The notes under the pieces were generated by a model. That model was not told where the DNA came from. It made no database searches and saw only the letters and a program-made list of their open reading frames with translations. From NCBI GenBank assembly GCA_031761405.1, contig JASEVX010000033.1:1605918-1669917 (forward strand): a stretch of 64,000 nt of DNA, given 5' to 3'. A program made the position numbers and the translations under genes. Below are positions 46,826-57,345 of this stretch, one piece after another (the stretch's first letter is position 1; each line of letters starts with the position of its first letter). Source of the stretch: Serripes groenlandicus (lineage: Eukaryota > Mollusca > Bivalvia > Cardiida > Cardiidae).

Positions 46826-47582
46826 CCCTTTGACTGGTGGAACCAATTTTGTCCAAGTAAGTGCTGCCAGTCTAGATACAGCCAGATCAGAGGACATTAA
46901 AACATCAACCTTGTCCGACCAGGCCATATACTGTTGGCTCACTGCAGCTTAACTCAACATTTCATCTTGATATTTATGGAACTGGCAATGGACTCTTCCA
47001 GATACAAAACTGGACAATTTCAGCGTTGAAAAGATGTATAAAGCCTTATTTCCAATTATATAGGGCTTTATAGAGAGAACAAGAAGCCATTGATGTGGGT
47101 ACACAAAAGAATATTTAATGGTACTCACAAATCAAGGTTTGAGGTTGAACAATTGATTTAAGTAAATGAAATATATCTCTTTTCTTCAACTCTGTAACTT
47201 CAGTAGCTGTAGTTAACGAGCACTTCATAGATGGACTGCAGTGGTAGAACCTCTGCTTCGGGTGCCCTGTTCAGGTCATACAAAAGACTTTAACAAAAGT
47301 GCAGCAGAGCTAAGGCGTCTGTTTTTATCTAAGTTGAAAAAGGGGGCAGTTATTCGACTCAATATAGACCATGTGTATTGTTCTTAGGAACATGTGTACC
47401 AAGTTTCATTTTGAAAAACGAGTTGAATGCAGCGTAAAATACCACACAAAGAAAGTAAAAATAATTTCAGTTGCTGAAGTAAGAGCATCACTTTGTTTAG
47501 TTAGGAAAAGGGATAAAATTCCTACATACACCTGTTAGCTGTTCCGAGTTGTTTCATGTGAGATCAATTTTACATAACTTAT
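46826..47582. other. Non-coding flank of the Academ-like element
   Basis: The sequence is mixed, with CTGGTGGAACCAATTTTGTCC and TGCAGTGGTAGAACCTCTGC as possible repeat or SINE traces. I see no exon. The element's left TAC target copy is the next three bases (47583-47585). Confidence 0.4.
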
Positions 47583-47585
47583 TAC

Positions 47586-48288
47586 TAGTGCAGCGGCTAA
47601 GAACATTTATTGTGCACTTTGTGAAGAAAGCACCATTTTTTGTGTACATATAGATTATTGTATTGTGGATTTTTTCAGATATGGAGCCATCGCGAATTTT
47701 ACCTCTGAGCCGCCATTTTCCAAGATGGCCGCCAAGATGGCCTAAAAAAATTCATACTTTTACAAATACCCTATATATGTCAAAAATACACATACAAACC
47801 TAGAGTAAACAACTGCATATATGTTTCAGAACCCACACAATTGATTTATAATAGTTTTGGTCTTCTCATGTGCTTCAAATTCAAGATGGCGACTTAAAAT
47901 GGCCGCCAAAATGCTATTTTTGCGATATATCTGCAAGTATTTTAGGTCTAATTGTCATTCAAGTGTTATAATTTCTACAAAAAAATCACGCAATTATACA
48001 TAATTCGATACCTGGATGGCATTCATGTTATAAAGATAAGTAACACTGTGTTTCAATGTAGCATGTGTTCAGTATGACGTCACCAAGATGGCCGCCATTA
48101 TAAATGTACAAGAAAATGAAATAATCACAAGAGTTGTATTACTCAACCAAATTAGACATGTGAGGTATCAAAATGACCGTATTAGTATCAGGAACACATA
48201 TAGTGGATAGCAATATATTCAATCTTAAACAGCAGAGGAGAGACAACAGAAAATAATTAGCTATTTGGTGTCAAAATGCTAGTTTTTA
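47586..48288 (+). repeat. Left terminal inverted repeat of the Academ-like element
   Basis: About 700 bp match the inverse of 53529-54216 almost throughout. Differences include a ~10-base gap near position 20 and a 10-base insertion (AAGTGTTATA region, 47962). It contains repeated AAGATGGC / GCCGCCATTTT motifs and a TGACGTCA box at 48075-48082. Confidence 0.9.
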
Positions 48289-48692
48289 ATCGAAATACAT
48301 TTTGTATTGTAGTTCAATTAGCAGAATTTCGTCAAATAAAACTCAAATAAAGCAATTCAAATATGTGATAACAACACATGGGACATGTATAGTAATATTC
48401 ACAAAACTCAACTGTTTCTGTCACAAGTAAAGCATAGCTACTCCAAATATCTGTATAAGACTTTGGTCTTGCAAATACTAACACAAAATATGTTTCGATC
48501 AGCTTGGAATTCACAGTGCTATAATACCGTACACGTTAAAACCCAATATAGGGCTTATAGATTTGCCAAGATATGTGTGATCAGTCAAATTGTCTGTATA
48601 TGCTATCTAGGGGGAGAGGTTACAAGCACAGTCACCCCAATACCAGTCTTTACCACTGGTTCCTAACTGTAATCACAATGCACATTGGTCAC

Positions 48693-51600
48693 TTAGCTCT
48701 TGACACACTCTCCTTCGCACCAACAGAGACCTGAACATTTCAGAGCTGCTTTTTTGCACTTGCATCGGTTGTTGCAGCCTTTCTTGCAGCCACATGATAC
48801 CAACTCGTAACAGATCCGTGAAGCTTCTGGAAGGGTGGTCCAGAAGGGCTGATACTGGTTGTCATCACTGCGGACCCATCCCCACCTTGTTGGTGAAGGC
48901 AGTACTTGCTGGGGTAACAAGAGCTGTCCCCAAACGTGGCCTCCCTGATATACTGCCCTCTTCACATGCTGCTCCAAAGCTGCTCGGGTTGGTGGAATGC
49001 TTTGCACTGAGTTCTTCCTCCCAAAGATTTTCTTCCGTGCAAGGTTGACATCATGACTGGTACTTGTACGGTCGTACATTAAAATGACAAATCGTTCAAT
49101 GACACGCATACCGTCATCGGGGACATCATCTGGAGCACTAGACAGGTCCAAGAGAGTGTTTGTGAGCTCCGGCATCGCCTTCCAAGTAGCCCAAGCTGTC
49201 CTTTTGCCATGTCCAAGGAATGCCGAGACCGTATCGCATCCAGTCAGCGCATGAAACATCGGGAGAGCTCGTGACTTGTCTGGTCCTAGACTAACGGCAA
49301 GTTCATGTGCTGCCAAATACCGGAAACTGGTTCCTGTACCAAAAGCCAGCCACAGTTCAGAATCAGCAGGAAGAGTTTGTGCTACAGCTACTGCCAAGAC
49401 AACAACATCTGTGTCAACAGTACGAACGAGAATCTTCTCATGTCCATGTCTCGACGCATGTGCTACATGCAGGAACATCCGACTATCAGCCTCTTCATGA
49501 TTGCATGGACCAAGTGATTCCAGGTCCTCTTGTAGTGGAGTGCTCTCAACGTTTTCGCCAACAGTGACTACTAGCTCTTTTCCATGCTCAAAGATCGATT
49601 CAACGAGGACCATCGAAAGGAACTGGAAAAGCTCCGTTTTGTTGCTGTCGACTCGGAGGAAATTCTGCCAGTTAGCTGGTGTCGTGGCAGATCCAACGAC
49701 GCGTCTACGAACGCCCATTCCACGTTTTGCTCTGGCGGTTGATTTGAGGCTGTCTGTCACATAACTGTCCCATACCAAGTCCAGCCGTCTGGCACGCTGC
49801 AGCTGTGAGGATATGTACGGTTTGAAGATCACATTGGCATATTCGTCAAATGTCCTTGTGGTGCCCGGTTTCATCATTTGTACGATAGCTGCTCCATCCA
49901 GGATGACACTGGTGACAACTGGTGCATCTGATTTAGCCTTGGAAAGTTCTTCCATGCAATTCAGTAGATCGCTCTTGCTGCCAAGACGAAGATTCCCTCC
50001 TTCTGATAATGATGGAGGATAAGCACGGTTCTCATGTTGAAAAAAGTCATCCAGATTCCCATCACGCGTCTGGCATCCAATGTACATTCGTGAGAATAGC
50101 TCCATATCACCCTTTATTGTAGTGAGAGCTTGCTTGCTTTTTGGTACAGGCTTGATGGTGGGTGTGTTGAATAGAGGTAGCTTGTTCCGGCTGATGACAT
50201 CATGGAGCGATTTGGATCGGTCTATCAAGCGGTCTTTCGTAAATAATTCAAACTGATCTTTTCCAATCTTCAGGGCATTTCGGACAGTTTCCACTACGGC
50301 AGGCGCTGCCATTTCCTTCGTGTCAAGCACTATCAGGTCATCCTTGCTTTCTTCTTCAAATGGGTTTCCAAGTTCCTCAAGCACAGCCACAAGTGAGGTC
50401 ACATCTTTCGCATATGCCTTCTGGACTCCAGCTGTTTGGTCATGGTGCCGTGTGTCAGTTTGCTTCTTCTTGTATTGCTGTGCATCGTCAAACTCACCAA
50501 TGACTCTGGAAACCTCGGGTCCGGCCACCATCCATCGACGCAGGGCATTTGGATTGTCAGTCAAACCAACCGCGCCACCGTCTCCCTTGATACAAGCATT
50601 GTTCTGCTCATGTGCCTGGTCTATAGGAATAGCCGAGAATACATTCTTGCTCTTTTGCACTGTGAAGTGACCCACACAGAATTCTGCGTATACTTCTGGA
50701 TGCTTGAGATGTAGTTCCGACATATCTAGCAAGTGCACAGCAATCCACCGAGAGTAATGCGTATGGTCAAATGCAAAGAACCACGGGATCAGTTCTGTTA
50801 AGGCGTCCAAGTACATAGTGAAGTTTGCCTCCCGTAATGACCGCACATAAACCAGAATGCAAATTTCAAGTGCCATCACGGTCGCCCAGTATTGGAACTG
50901 GGGAATGCTCTTCGCTGCATTGTGACACCAGTTGTCAAAGCTGGGAAGGTCCTGTCCGGTTTCTGTGAGTGTCTGACAGTGGCGATCAAAAGCACGACGT
51001 TGCAGGATGTACAGAGCAGCAGCTGTAACTTGGTGTGCTCGACGTGTACGTGTGATATGAGTTGCTCGAAGAAAGGAATCAGCTGTTCCAGCTGTTGCAA
51101 TTCCTGCCTGTTCCAGCACTTGCGGCCATCCACTTCCTTGCATCCAGTCACCTGCGGTTTTGAGAGCAGCCAGTTCAATGTGGAGACCACCAAACATAAT
51201 CACAAACTTGTCTTCTGAGTATTGTGCAGGCCACTTCCATTGAATCTGTTTGGCGATGGCATACAAGGGTTGGTCGAAGACGAGAACAGGCACTTGTCCT
51301 TCATTCAGATGTTCAACGGCAATTTTCACAACATTCATTGAATGTCGTATCATCGCAACTGTGTGAGCACTCTCGTGGAACAGTGGTAGCAGGGATGTTG
51401 GCGTGATATGGTGCTCATCTTGTTGTTGCTTATTCGCATGGTATGCGGCCCAGGAGATGTTCTGTGGAGTATCTTCTGCTGTGCCCTCGAGAACCACTCT
51501 GGAATTCTCCATCCATCCATACTCGTCATCCCTATGTTGCTGAAAGTTGTTCCGCTTAAGTGATGTCAGGCGTGTAGCTGGAATTGGTGTGCCTTTGATG

Positions 51601-53279
51601 CTTGATTCCACTGGAGGCACATCAGTATAGTAGTGTGGCAGGTGACTGATGGTTTTGGAGACAGAGTCACCTTCAATAACAACGATTCCACGATCAACAC
51701 CAACATCGTCAGCATTGGCATGCTGTATAAGTGAGATACCAGTTCCATGGAAAGAATCTTTTGCAGTGGTGGAGCTGGGGTTGTGGTCGATGTTATCCAC
51801 TGCCGCTGTAGTAAATACCTTGCCTCTCAGACTTGGTGGACAGACAACCTGTTCATTTTCAAACCGTTGGCAAACACTGTTTCCCATATCTGCAGAAAGA
51901 CGGAGCACTCTGTCGTATGGAATGCTGAGACCGAGGTTGAATAGTCGGTCGACCAGCTCTCGCTTCCTGGTTTGTGCGTGTAACATGAGTCCAACATAAA
52001 TAGGAAGAGGTGTTTCCTGGTCGGTGTTGTGTCTGACATATTGCACGGCATCCTTTTGTTTACGTCTATGCGTGGGCCTACTTTGGTATTTGAACAGCTG
52101 TGCAATTAAAAGAGCTGCTGGTGTCATGGCTTCACGGGATTGATCTTTGATGTTTGGTCCCTCTAGAATCATATTAACTAGTGCTAGTAGAAGCTTTGGC
52201 ACGGAGTTCTCTTGGCAGTTCTCCTGAAATGATCCATTGAAGGGTGTTGATTGATCAAATATATGTCGGCGAACGATCTGTGCTGCACGTGCAAGATGCA
52301 CTGCATCATTGTCCATGTCTTTTTCACATGCTTTGGCAAGTGCAGGACCAATGTCATCTTGAAATGCCAGGAGAATATCTGTACCCTTTAAATGTGCTTG
52401 CAGATCAGGAAATTGGGCTAGCAATCGTAGCTTCAATCGTGTAGTGTGTACTTTTGTGTTGATTACACCTCCCAGTTGTTTTATCCTCGACCCATACATG
52501 TCTGCAAGATTAGTCAACTTGAAAACGGGAGCAGTACCTTCTTCCATGCGCTTGTCTTCTATGTACATTACCAACTCTGCAAATACAATTCCAGACACTG
52601 TGCGGTCATTATCTGTATCGTTCGGTGTGTCTCTCTTTGCTGATCGCGCACGATTGTGCAGGCAACTCAAACAGTTCTTATGGTACTTGTGTTCCAGTGC
52701 AACCATGTCACCTAACGATAGCTTGCCCAATAGCTCATTGTCCTCTACTAGTATTGCACTGGCTCTTACATGGCTATCCATTTCCATGGTTAATACTTGG
52801 TGTAGCAGTCCATCATTCTTTGATTGTCCGCAGAAAATACAGACGGCTTCAGTAGATTCACACGATGATGAGCGTCTTCTAACTCTTGCGGCTCCTTCCA
52901 TCACACTACTGCTGCCAGAATCATCATCTGGTGTCTTTCTTTTAGTGGAAGCTCTTTTCAACTTTGTATTATTGTAGCGCAAGGCACATGATTTGTGCCA
53001 CTTGGCCTTGTGATCAAGCATCGTCGATGCAATTCCCTGTCCATCATCCAGTGCGCTCAACGAAATGGTTTTGGGCAGCTGTCCGAGATCTCTAAACTTT
53101 ACAAGATTTTCAGCCAAGGACTTGTAACCGCTGCCAACATCTGCTCTCAATAAATTGGCGGGACATTGCAAAACTTCATTTTTTCTGTCTTGACAAATAA
53201 CACACTGTTCCCAATTGATTAAGTCTGCCACTGCTGTGGAAGCTGCAGTAGTATCGGCTACTTTGAATTTCTGTGACAT
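48693..53279 (-). CDS. Academ-like transposase with XPG/FEN-type nuclease and CXC tail
   Basis: 1528 residues, ATG to stop, no internal stop or frameshift; the start is preceded by AAACA, a fair Kozak context. Two related modules open it: C26xxC29 ... H95xxxC98 and C147xxC150 ... H200xxC203xxC206, probably zinc-binding. A DDE-like core follows: VDNIDHNPSSTTA (D495/D498), VFDQPLYA (D669), FGGLHIE (about 696-702) and PIDQAHEQNN (D887, E891). Residues about 1125-1370 carry the XPG/FEN acidic set: LDGAAI (D1128), VWDSY (D1171), HEEADSR (E1262, E1263, D1265), VDTDVVVLAV (D1289, D1291) and ALTGCDTVSAFLGHGK (D1349 plus a helix-hairpin-helix-like turn). A tesmin/TSO1-like CXC motif (CGCKKGCNNRCKCKK, 1496-1510, on to C1525) ends it. 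It presumably cuts and joins the element's termini in the nucleus. The catalytic roles are inferred. Confidence 0.85.
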   Translation of the reverse strand: MSQKFKVADTTAASTAVADLINWEQCVICQDRKNEVLQCPANLLRADVGSGYKSLAENLVKFRDLGQLPKTISLSALDDGQGIASTMLDHKAKWHKSCALRYNNTKLKRASTKRKTPDDDSGSSSVMEGAARVRRRSSSCESTEAVCIFCGQSKNDGLLHQVLTMEMDSHVRASAILVEDNELLGKLSLGDMVALEHKYHKNCLSCLHNRARSAKRDTPNDTDNDRTVSGIVFAELVMYIEDKRMEEGTAPVFKLTNLADMYGSRIKQLGGVINTKVHTTRLKLRLLAQFPDLQAHLKGTDILLAFQDDIGPALAKACEKDMDNDAVHLARAAQIVRRHIFDQSTPFNGSFQENCQENSVPKLLLALVNMILEGPNIKDQSREAMTPAALLIAQLFKYQSRPTHRRKQKDAVQYVRHNTDQETPLPIYVGLMLHAQTRKRELVDRLFNLGLSIPYDRVLRLSADMGNSVCQRFENEQVVCPPSLRGKVFTTAAVDNIDHNPSSTTAKDSFHGTGISLIQHANADDVGVDRGIVVIEGDSVSKTISHLPHYYTDVPPVESSIKGTPIPATRLTSLKRNNFQQHRDDEYGWMENSRVVLEGTAEDTPQNISWAAYHANKQQQDEHHITPTSLLPLFHESAHTVAMIRHSMNVVKIAVEHLNEGQVPVLVFDQPLYAIAKQIQWKWPAQYSEDKFVIMFGGLHIELAALKTAGDWMQGSGWPQVLEQAGIATAGTADSFLRATHITRTRRAHQVTAAALYILQRRAFDRHCQTLTETGQDLPSFDNWCHNAAKSIPQFQYWATVMALEICILVYVRSLREANFTMYLDALTELIPWFFAFDHTHYSRWIAVHLLDMSELHLKHPEVYAEFCVGHFTVQKSKNVFSAIPIDQAHEQNNACIKGDGGAVGLTDNPNALRRWMVAGPEVSRVIGEFDDAQQYKKKQTDTRHHDQTAGVQKAYAKDVTSLVAVLEELGNPFEEESKDDLIVLDTKEMAAPAVVETVRNALKIGKDQFELFTKDRLIDRSKSLHDVISRNKLPLFNTPTIKPVPKSKQALTTIKGDMELFSRMYIGCQTRDGNLDDFFQHENRAYPPSLSEGGNLRLGSKSDLLNCMEELSKAKSDAPVVTSVILDGAAIVQMMKPGTTRTFDEYANVIFKPYISSQLQRARRLDLVWDSYVTDSLKSTARAKRGMGVRRRVVGSATTPANWQNFLRVDSNKTELFQFLSMVLVESIFEHGKELVVTVGENVESTPLQEDLESLGPCNHEEADSRMFLHVAHASRHGHEKILVRTVDTDVVVLAVAVAQTLPADSELWLAFGTGTSFRYLAAHELAVSLGPDKSRALPMFHALTGCDTVSAFLGHGKRTAWATWKAMPELTNTLLDLSSAPDDVPDDGMRVIERFVILMYDRTSTSHDVNLARKKIFGRKNSVQSIPPTRAALEQHVKRAVYQGGHVWGQLLLPQQVLPSPTRWGWVRSDDNQYQPFWTTLPEASRICYELVSCGCKKGCNNRCKCKKAALKCSGLCWCEGECVKS

Positions 53280-53345
53280 TGTTTATATGACGAGGGTGAA
53301 TTCAGGACCTTCTCAAATCACGAATCGCTGTTTCGCTGTTTACTA

Positions 53346-53349
53346 CCTG
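53346..53349 (-). promoter_or_regulatory. Possible 5-prime UTR splice acceptor of the transposase
   Basis: The minus strand reads ATATATGTTTCAG followed by GTAGTAAACAGC, about 68 bp upstream of the ATG. It would fit a 5-prime UTR intron, but the donor was not identified. Confidence 0.25.
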
Positions 53350-53528
53350 AAACATATATGAAATTGACATATTAGATGTATATTTATTTTTTATTTATGG
53401 CCAATTAGTAACAAAGAATGAGTCTAGTATCAGTATTGAAATAGATATTTGATATACTTAAAAACTGTAGTAATAATGTCATTTTGCCCAATTAACAATA
53501 GTTAATATATTGGTTAATATTGGTGAAA

Positions 53529-54216
53529 AGCTAGCATTTTGACACCAAAATTAAATACAAATGATGTTGTCTCTCATCTGCTGCTTCAGATTAAATATAT
53601 TACTATTAACATGTGTTCCTGATTATAAAACGGTCATTTTGATACCTTACTGGTCGAATTTGGTTGAGTAATAAAACTCTTGTGATTATTTCATTTTCTG
53701 GTACATTTATCATGGCGGCCATTTTGGTGACGTCATACTGAACACATGCTACATTGAAACACAGTGTTACTTATCTTTATAACATGAATGCCATCCAGGT
53801 ATCGAATTATGTATAATTGCGTGATTTTTTTGTATGACAATTAGAACTAAAATACTTGCAAATTTATCGCAAAAATAGCATTTTGGCGGCCATTTTAAGT
53901 CGCCATCTTGAATTTGAAGCACATGAGAAGACCAAAACTAATATAAATCAATTGTGTGGGTTCTGAAAAATATATGCAGTTGTTTACTCTAGGTTTGTAT
54001 GTGTATTTTTGACATATATAGGGTATTTATAAAAGTATGCATTTTTGGAGGCCATCTTGGCGGCCATCTTGGAAAATGGCGGCTATGAGGTAAAATTCGC
54101 GATGGCTCCATATCTGAAAAAATCCACAATACAATAATCTATATGTACACAAAAAATGGTGCTTTCTTCACAAAGTGCACAATACCATCGAATTATGGTC
54201 CTTAGCCGCTGCACTA
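53529..54216 (-). repeat. Right terminal inverted repeat of the Academ-like element
   Basis: It is the inverse of 47586-48288. It lies upstream of the transposase ATG (about 250 bp away at its inner edge), so it also serves as the 5-prime region of the gene. Confidence 0.9.
53700..53740 (-). promoter_or_regulatory. Candidate promoter module: CRE next to YY1-like site
   Basis: TGACGTCA (53728-53735), a palindromic CRE, sits 3 bp from AAAATGGCCGCCATG, which contains a YY1-type AAATGGCNGCC core. It is about 450 bp upstream of the transposase start. The same pair occurs in the left repeat at 48075-48098. Function is inferred from motif identity only. Confidence 0.35.
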
Positions 54217-54289
54217 TACCATTAAGGATTAACTTGTAAAATATATTCTCCTTTCAACACTTTCATATTCGAGGGGTGATCCAGAAATA

Positions 54290-54466
54290 ACCGAACTGTA
54301 GCTGCATCTTTTTTATTTTATATGCTTATATTATGATATAAGATTTCCAGCAAATACACCTCTATCTATGTGTCTGTATATTTGTTATATATGTACCATT
54401 TTTATTCTTGTCAATGACTATGTACTTTGTATACGTCAAAAATAAACTTTCTGTTCTGTTCTGCAT
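54290..54466 (+). mobile_element. LINE 3-prime end fragment
   Basis: TACTTTGTATACGTCAAAAATAAACTTTC (in two overlapping parts) ends in TCTGTTCTGTTCTG. This tail form is typical of invertebrate non-LTR retrotransposons with a poly-A-signal-like AATAAA. No coding part is present. Confidence 0.45.
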
Positions 54467-55660
54467 GATGGCCCTGAATTGCTTACCTGAGTTATGTTAT
54501 GTGATTTGTCATGCCAACCACAGTAACTCATTTTGTAGTCAGATAAGCTACAGGCCCAAGTGTATAACACCACTGCCACAGACCAGATAATCCACACCCT
54601 ATGTTGTCTGGCTTTTGTCAAGTTAATATGACTAAGATTAGGTCTCCAAAGACCAGTTAGTATTTAAAAAGAAGATTTTCAAAGTTTTTCACTATACATG
54701 TATATATCTCTTTGTAAAACAGGAGACCCCTGAGGGCCAATTTTGACCCCAGGGACATAATTTAAACAATCTTGGTAGAGGACCACTAGATTAAATGCTA
54801 CACAGCAAATATCTCATTTCTAGGCCATTTGTTTTCAGACAAGAAGATTTTCAAAGTTTTTCCCTATACCATACCTCTATGTAAAACAGGTGACCCCAAG
54901 GGCTGGGACAATTTTGACGCGAGCTGCATAATTTGAACAAAACTTGTAGAGGAGTATTAGACAACGCTACACATCCAAAATCTCTAAGAGTCTTTCGGTT
55001 TCAGACAAGATGATTTTTAAAGCTTTCAGCATATTTACATATCAGGAAAATGAGCTCCGCACCTTGTGGCCATGTTTTTCCATGGATCGGAATAATTTGA
55101 ACAATGTTGGTAGAGGTTCTCACAAGGAACATTTAAGCAAAATTATTATCAAATCTGGCCAGTACTTTTGGATGAGAAGATTTTTGAAGTATATACAAAT
55201 AGTTTATTCAGTAATACAAGGCCTCCGGACCAAAATACACTTTGAATTTACCAAAGAACACGAAAGTAGTTGTGGACATAATAATAGTAAACATTACACA
55301 TTTTAATGTACCATGCGGCATAATGGTGGAATGTCTTCAATAAATCATTTTACTTGATGGATCAAAATGTTTTAAAAGATCCATTTACTAAATACATATA
55401 AGACTAAATGAACAATTTTGTGCTTAAATGTTTTTCCTTTTGTCAAATGCCAGATCCAAGTACTTTGCAAGTGCAGTGATGCCCGGGTAACGAGTGTCAA
55501 ACATAATAATCGGAAAAATTGAAATCTTCGTAGAGGGCTACCCGAGGAAGATTTATGCCAAATTATTTTCAAATAAGGCCAGTACTTTTGGACCAAAAGC
55601 TATAAGAACAAGTGGATCTCTTGATGGTCCTATATCACTCACCTGATTCAATTAAACTTA
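54466..55660 (+). mobile_element. HINE-like element, family B3, degraded
   Basis: It begins CATGATGGCCCTGAATTGCTT and ACCTGAGTTATG, with later monomer landmarks TTTTTCACTATACATGTATA, TTGGTAGAGG and CCAGTACTTTTGG. A further family B head (ATCTCTTGATGGTCCTATAT, CACTCACCTGATTCAATTAA) begins near 55613. The ends are not clean. Confidence 0.45.
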
Positions 55661-55772
55661 AAGTTTTCAATGTTCTTTGTCTATTCATATAAGGAGATAT
55701 ACTAACACCCCCTGGTGTCCATGTTTATAAAGCTATCAAAACAAGTAACTGGAGGATTGCAAGCAATACCAT

Positions 55773-56791
55773 AGTCCCCTACCGGTTTGCACTTTTGAGT
55801 CTGTTTCTGTTGTCATAGCAACCCAATGTTTAGGTATATCAAGACAATAAAGTATGAAAATAAAGAAAGGGAAATAACTCAAAAATTAGGGAAGCAAGAG
55901 TTATGGTTCATGTGCACTGCACTCCCCCTTGATACGATGTATTCATGTGTGAAATTTCATAGCCATAGCTAGTATAGTTATGGAGATATGCTCCGGACAA
56001 AAATCAAGTATGAAAATAAAGAAAGGGAAATAACTCAAAAATTAGGCAAGCAAGAGTTATGGTTCATGTCCACTGCACTCCCCCTTGATACGATGTATTC
56101 ATGTGTGAAATTTCATAGCCATAGCTAGTATAGTTATGGAGATATGCTCCGGACAAAAATCAAGTATGAAAATAAAGAAAGGGAAATAACTCAAAAATTA
56201 GGCAAGCAAGAGTTATGGTTCATGTCCACTGCACTCCCCCTTGATGAGATGCATCCATGTGTGAAATTTCATAACCATAGCTAGTACAGTTTTGGAGATA
56301 TGCTCCGGACAAAAATCAAGTATGAAAATAAAGAAAGGGAAATAACTCAAAAATTAGGCAAGCAAGAGTTATGGTTCATGTGCACTGCACTCCCCCTTGA
56401 TACGATGTATTCATGTGTGAAATTTCATAGCCATAGCTAGTATAGTTATGGAGATATGCTCCGGACAAAAATCAAGTATGAAAATAAAGAAAGGGAAATA
56501 ACTCAAAAATTAGGCAAGCAAGAGTTATGGTTCATGTCCACTGCACTCCCCCTTGATGAGATGCATCCATGTGTGAAATTTCATAACCATAGCTAGTACA
56601 GTTTTGGAGATATGCTCCGGACAAAAATCAAGTATGAAAATAAAGAAAGGGAAATAACTCAAAAATTAGGGAAGCAAGAGTTATGGTTCATATGCACTGC
56701 ACTCCGCATTGATGAGATGTATCCACATATGGAATTTCATAGCCATAGCTAGTACAGTTTTGGAGATATGCTCCGGACAAAAATTTGCCGG

Positions 56792-56823
<32 letters not shown>

Positions 56824-56867
56824 AGTGCAAACCTAATAGTCCCCTTCGGCACGCCGGTAGGGGACTA
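55773..56867 (+). mobile_element. HINE-like tandem-repeat element, family E
   Basis: It starts AGTCCCCTACCGG and ends CCGGTAGGGGACT, exact subterminal inverse repeats, after the hairpin region CTTCGGCACGCCGG. The core has five near-identical 156-bp monomers, with CAAGTATGAAAATAAAG at 56005, 56161, 56317, 56473 and 56629, plus a diverged first unit near 55849. A (GACT)n GACGGACGG tract precedes the end. It is inserted in family B3 sequence. Confidence 0.85.
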
Positions 56868-57129
56868 ATAATTTGAACAATATAAGTAGAGCCAAGGAAC
56901 ATTCATTACAAATGGACAAGAAAATTTTAATTAAATTTTTATAATGAGGGTTGAAACTGTTTGATTAACAGGGAAACGAAGAAGGAATTTATTTGGTGTA
57001 TTGTTATCTGGAAATAAGGTTTGCTGGAATAGCAGTAACCCTTTCCAACACACAATAAATCTACAGCAGACGACTAATATATATACCTAGTTTCATTTGA
57101 AAATGTTGAATGGTTTTTTAGTTATGAGG

Positions 57130-57345
57130 TAAGGTCTATAAAGTTTTGTGACAACGCAGACCACCAAGCCAATGGTATCACAATACCCTGACTTTTTTTT
57201 CTTTGAAAAACGGATTTCGAAACCAGGTGTCCCGGGTTCGATCCCCAGTCGCGGCACTACAGTCATGGTGGAGTGCCCTTGGGCAAGGCACATTTTCGAG
57301 CCTAGTACTGGTTTGTTTACCCAGGGATCATGAATAATTAAAATT
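57130..57345 (+). repeat. tRNA-derived SINE copy (type 1), partial
   Basis: GGTGTCCCGGGTTCGATCCCC is a strong B box. It is followed by GGTGGAGTGCCCTTGGGCAA and TACTGGTTTGTTTACCCAGG, the same body as at 112-317. The A-box region upstream is diverged and interrupted by a T-rich run. Confidence 0.6.

Larger units (their letters stand above)
47586..54216 (-). mobile_element. Academ-like DNA transposon, apparently complete
   Basis: The 6631-bp element begins TAGTGCAGCGGCTAAG and ends CTTAGCCGCTGCACTA, perfect inverted termini of 16 bp that continue as ~0.7-kb inverted repeats. TAC lies immediately outside both ends (47583-47585 and 54217-54219), a 3-bp target duplication. It contains one intact minus-strand open frame of 1528 codons. 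Academ elements are described with 3-4-bp duplications and transposases that can carry an XPG nuclease, and both features match here. The family assignment is from memory of those descriptions and the fold motifs, not from a search. The intact frame and matching duplication suggest a recent insertion, although the two inverted repeats differ by several indels. Confidence 0.85.

Noticed and set aside
52444..52977. 177-codon plus-strand frame, and many others at 48.8-52.9 kb
   Set aside because: They are antisense shadows of the 1528-codon transposase.
54271..54300. Mariner-like terminus (GAGGGGTGATCCAGAAATAA)
   Set aside because: It resembles some mariner termini, but no inverse partner, TA duplication or transposase remnant was found nearby.
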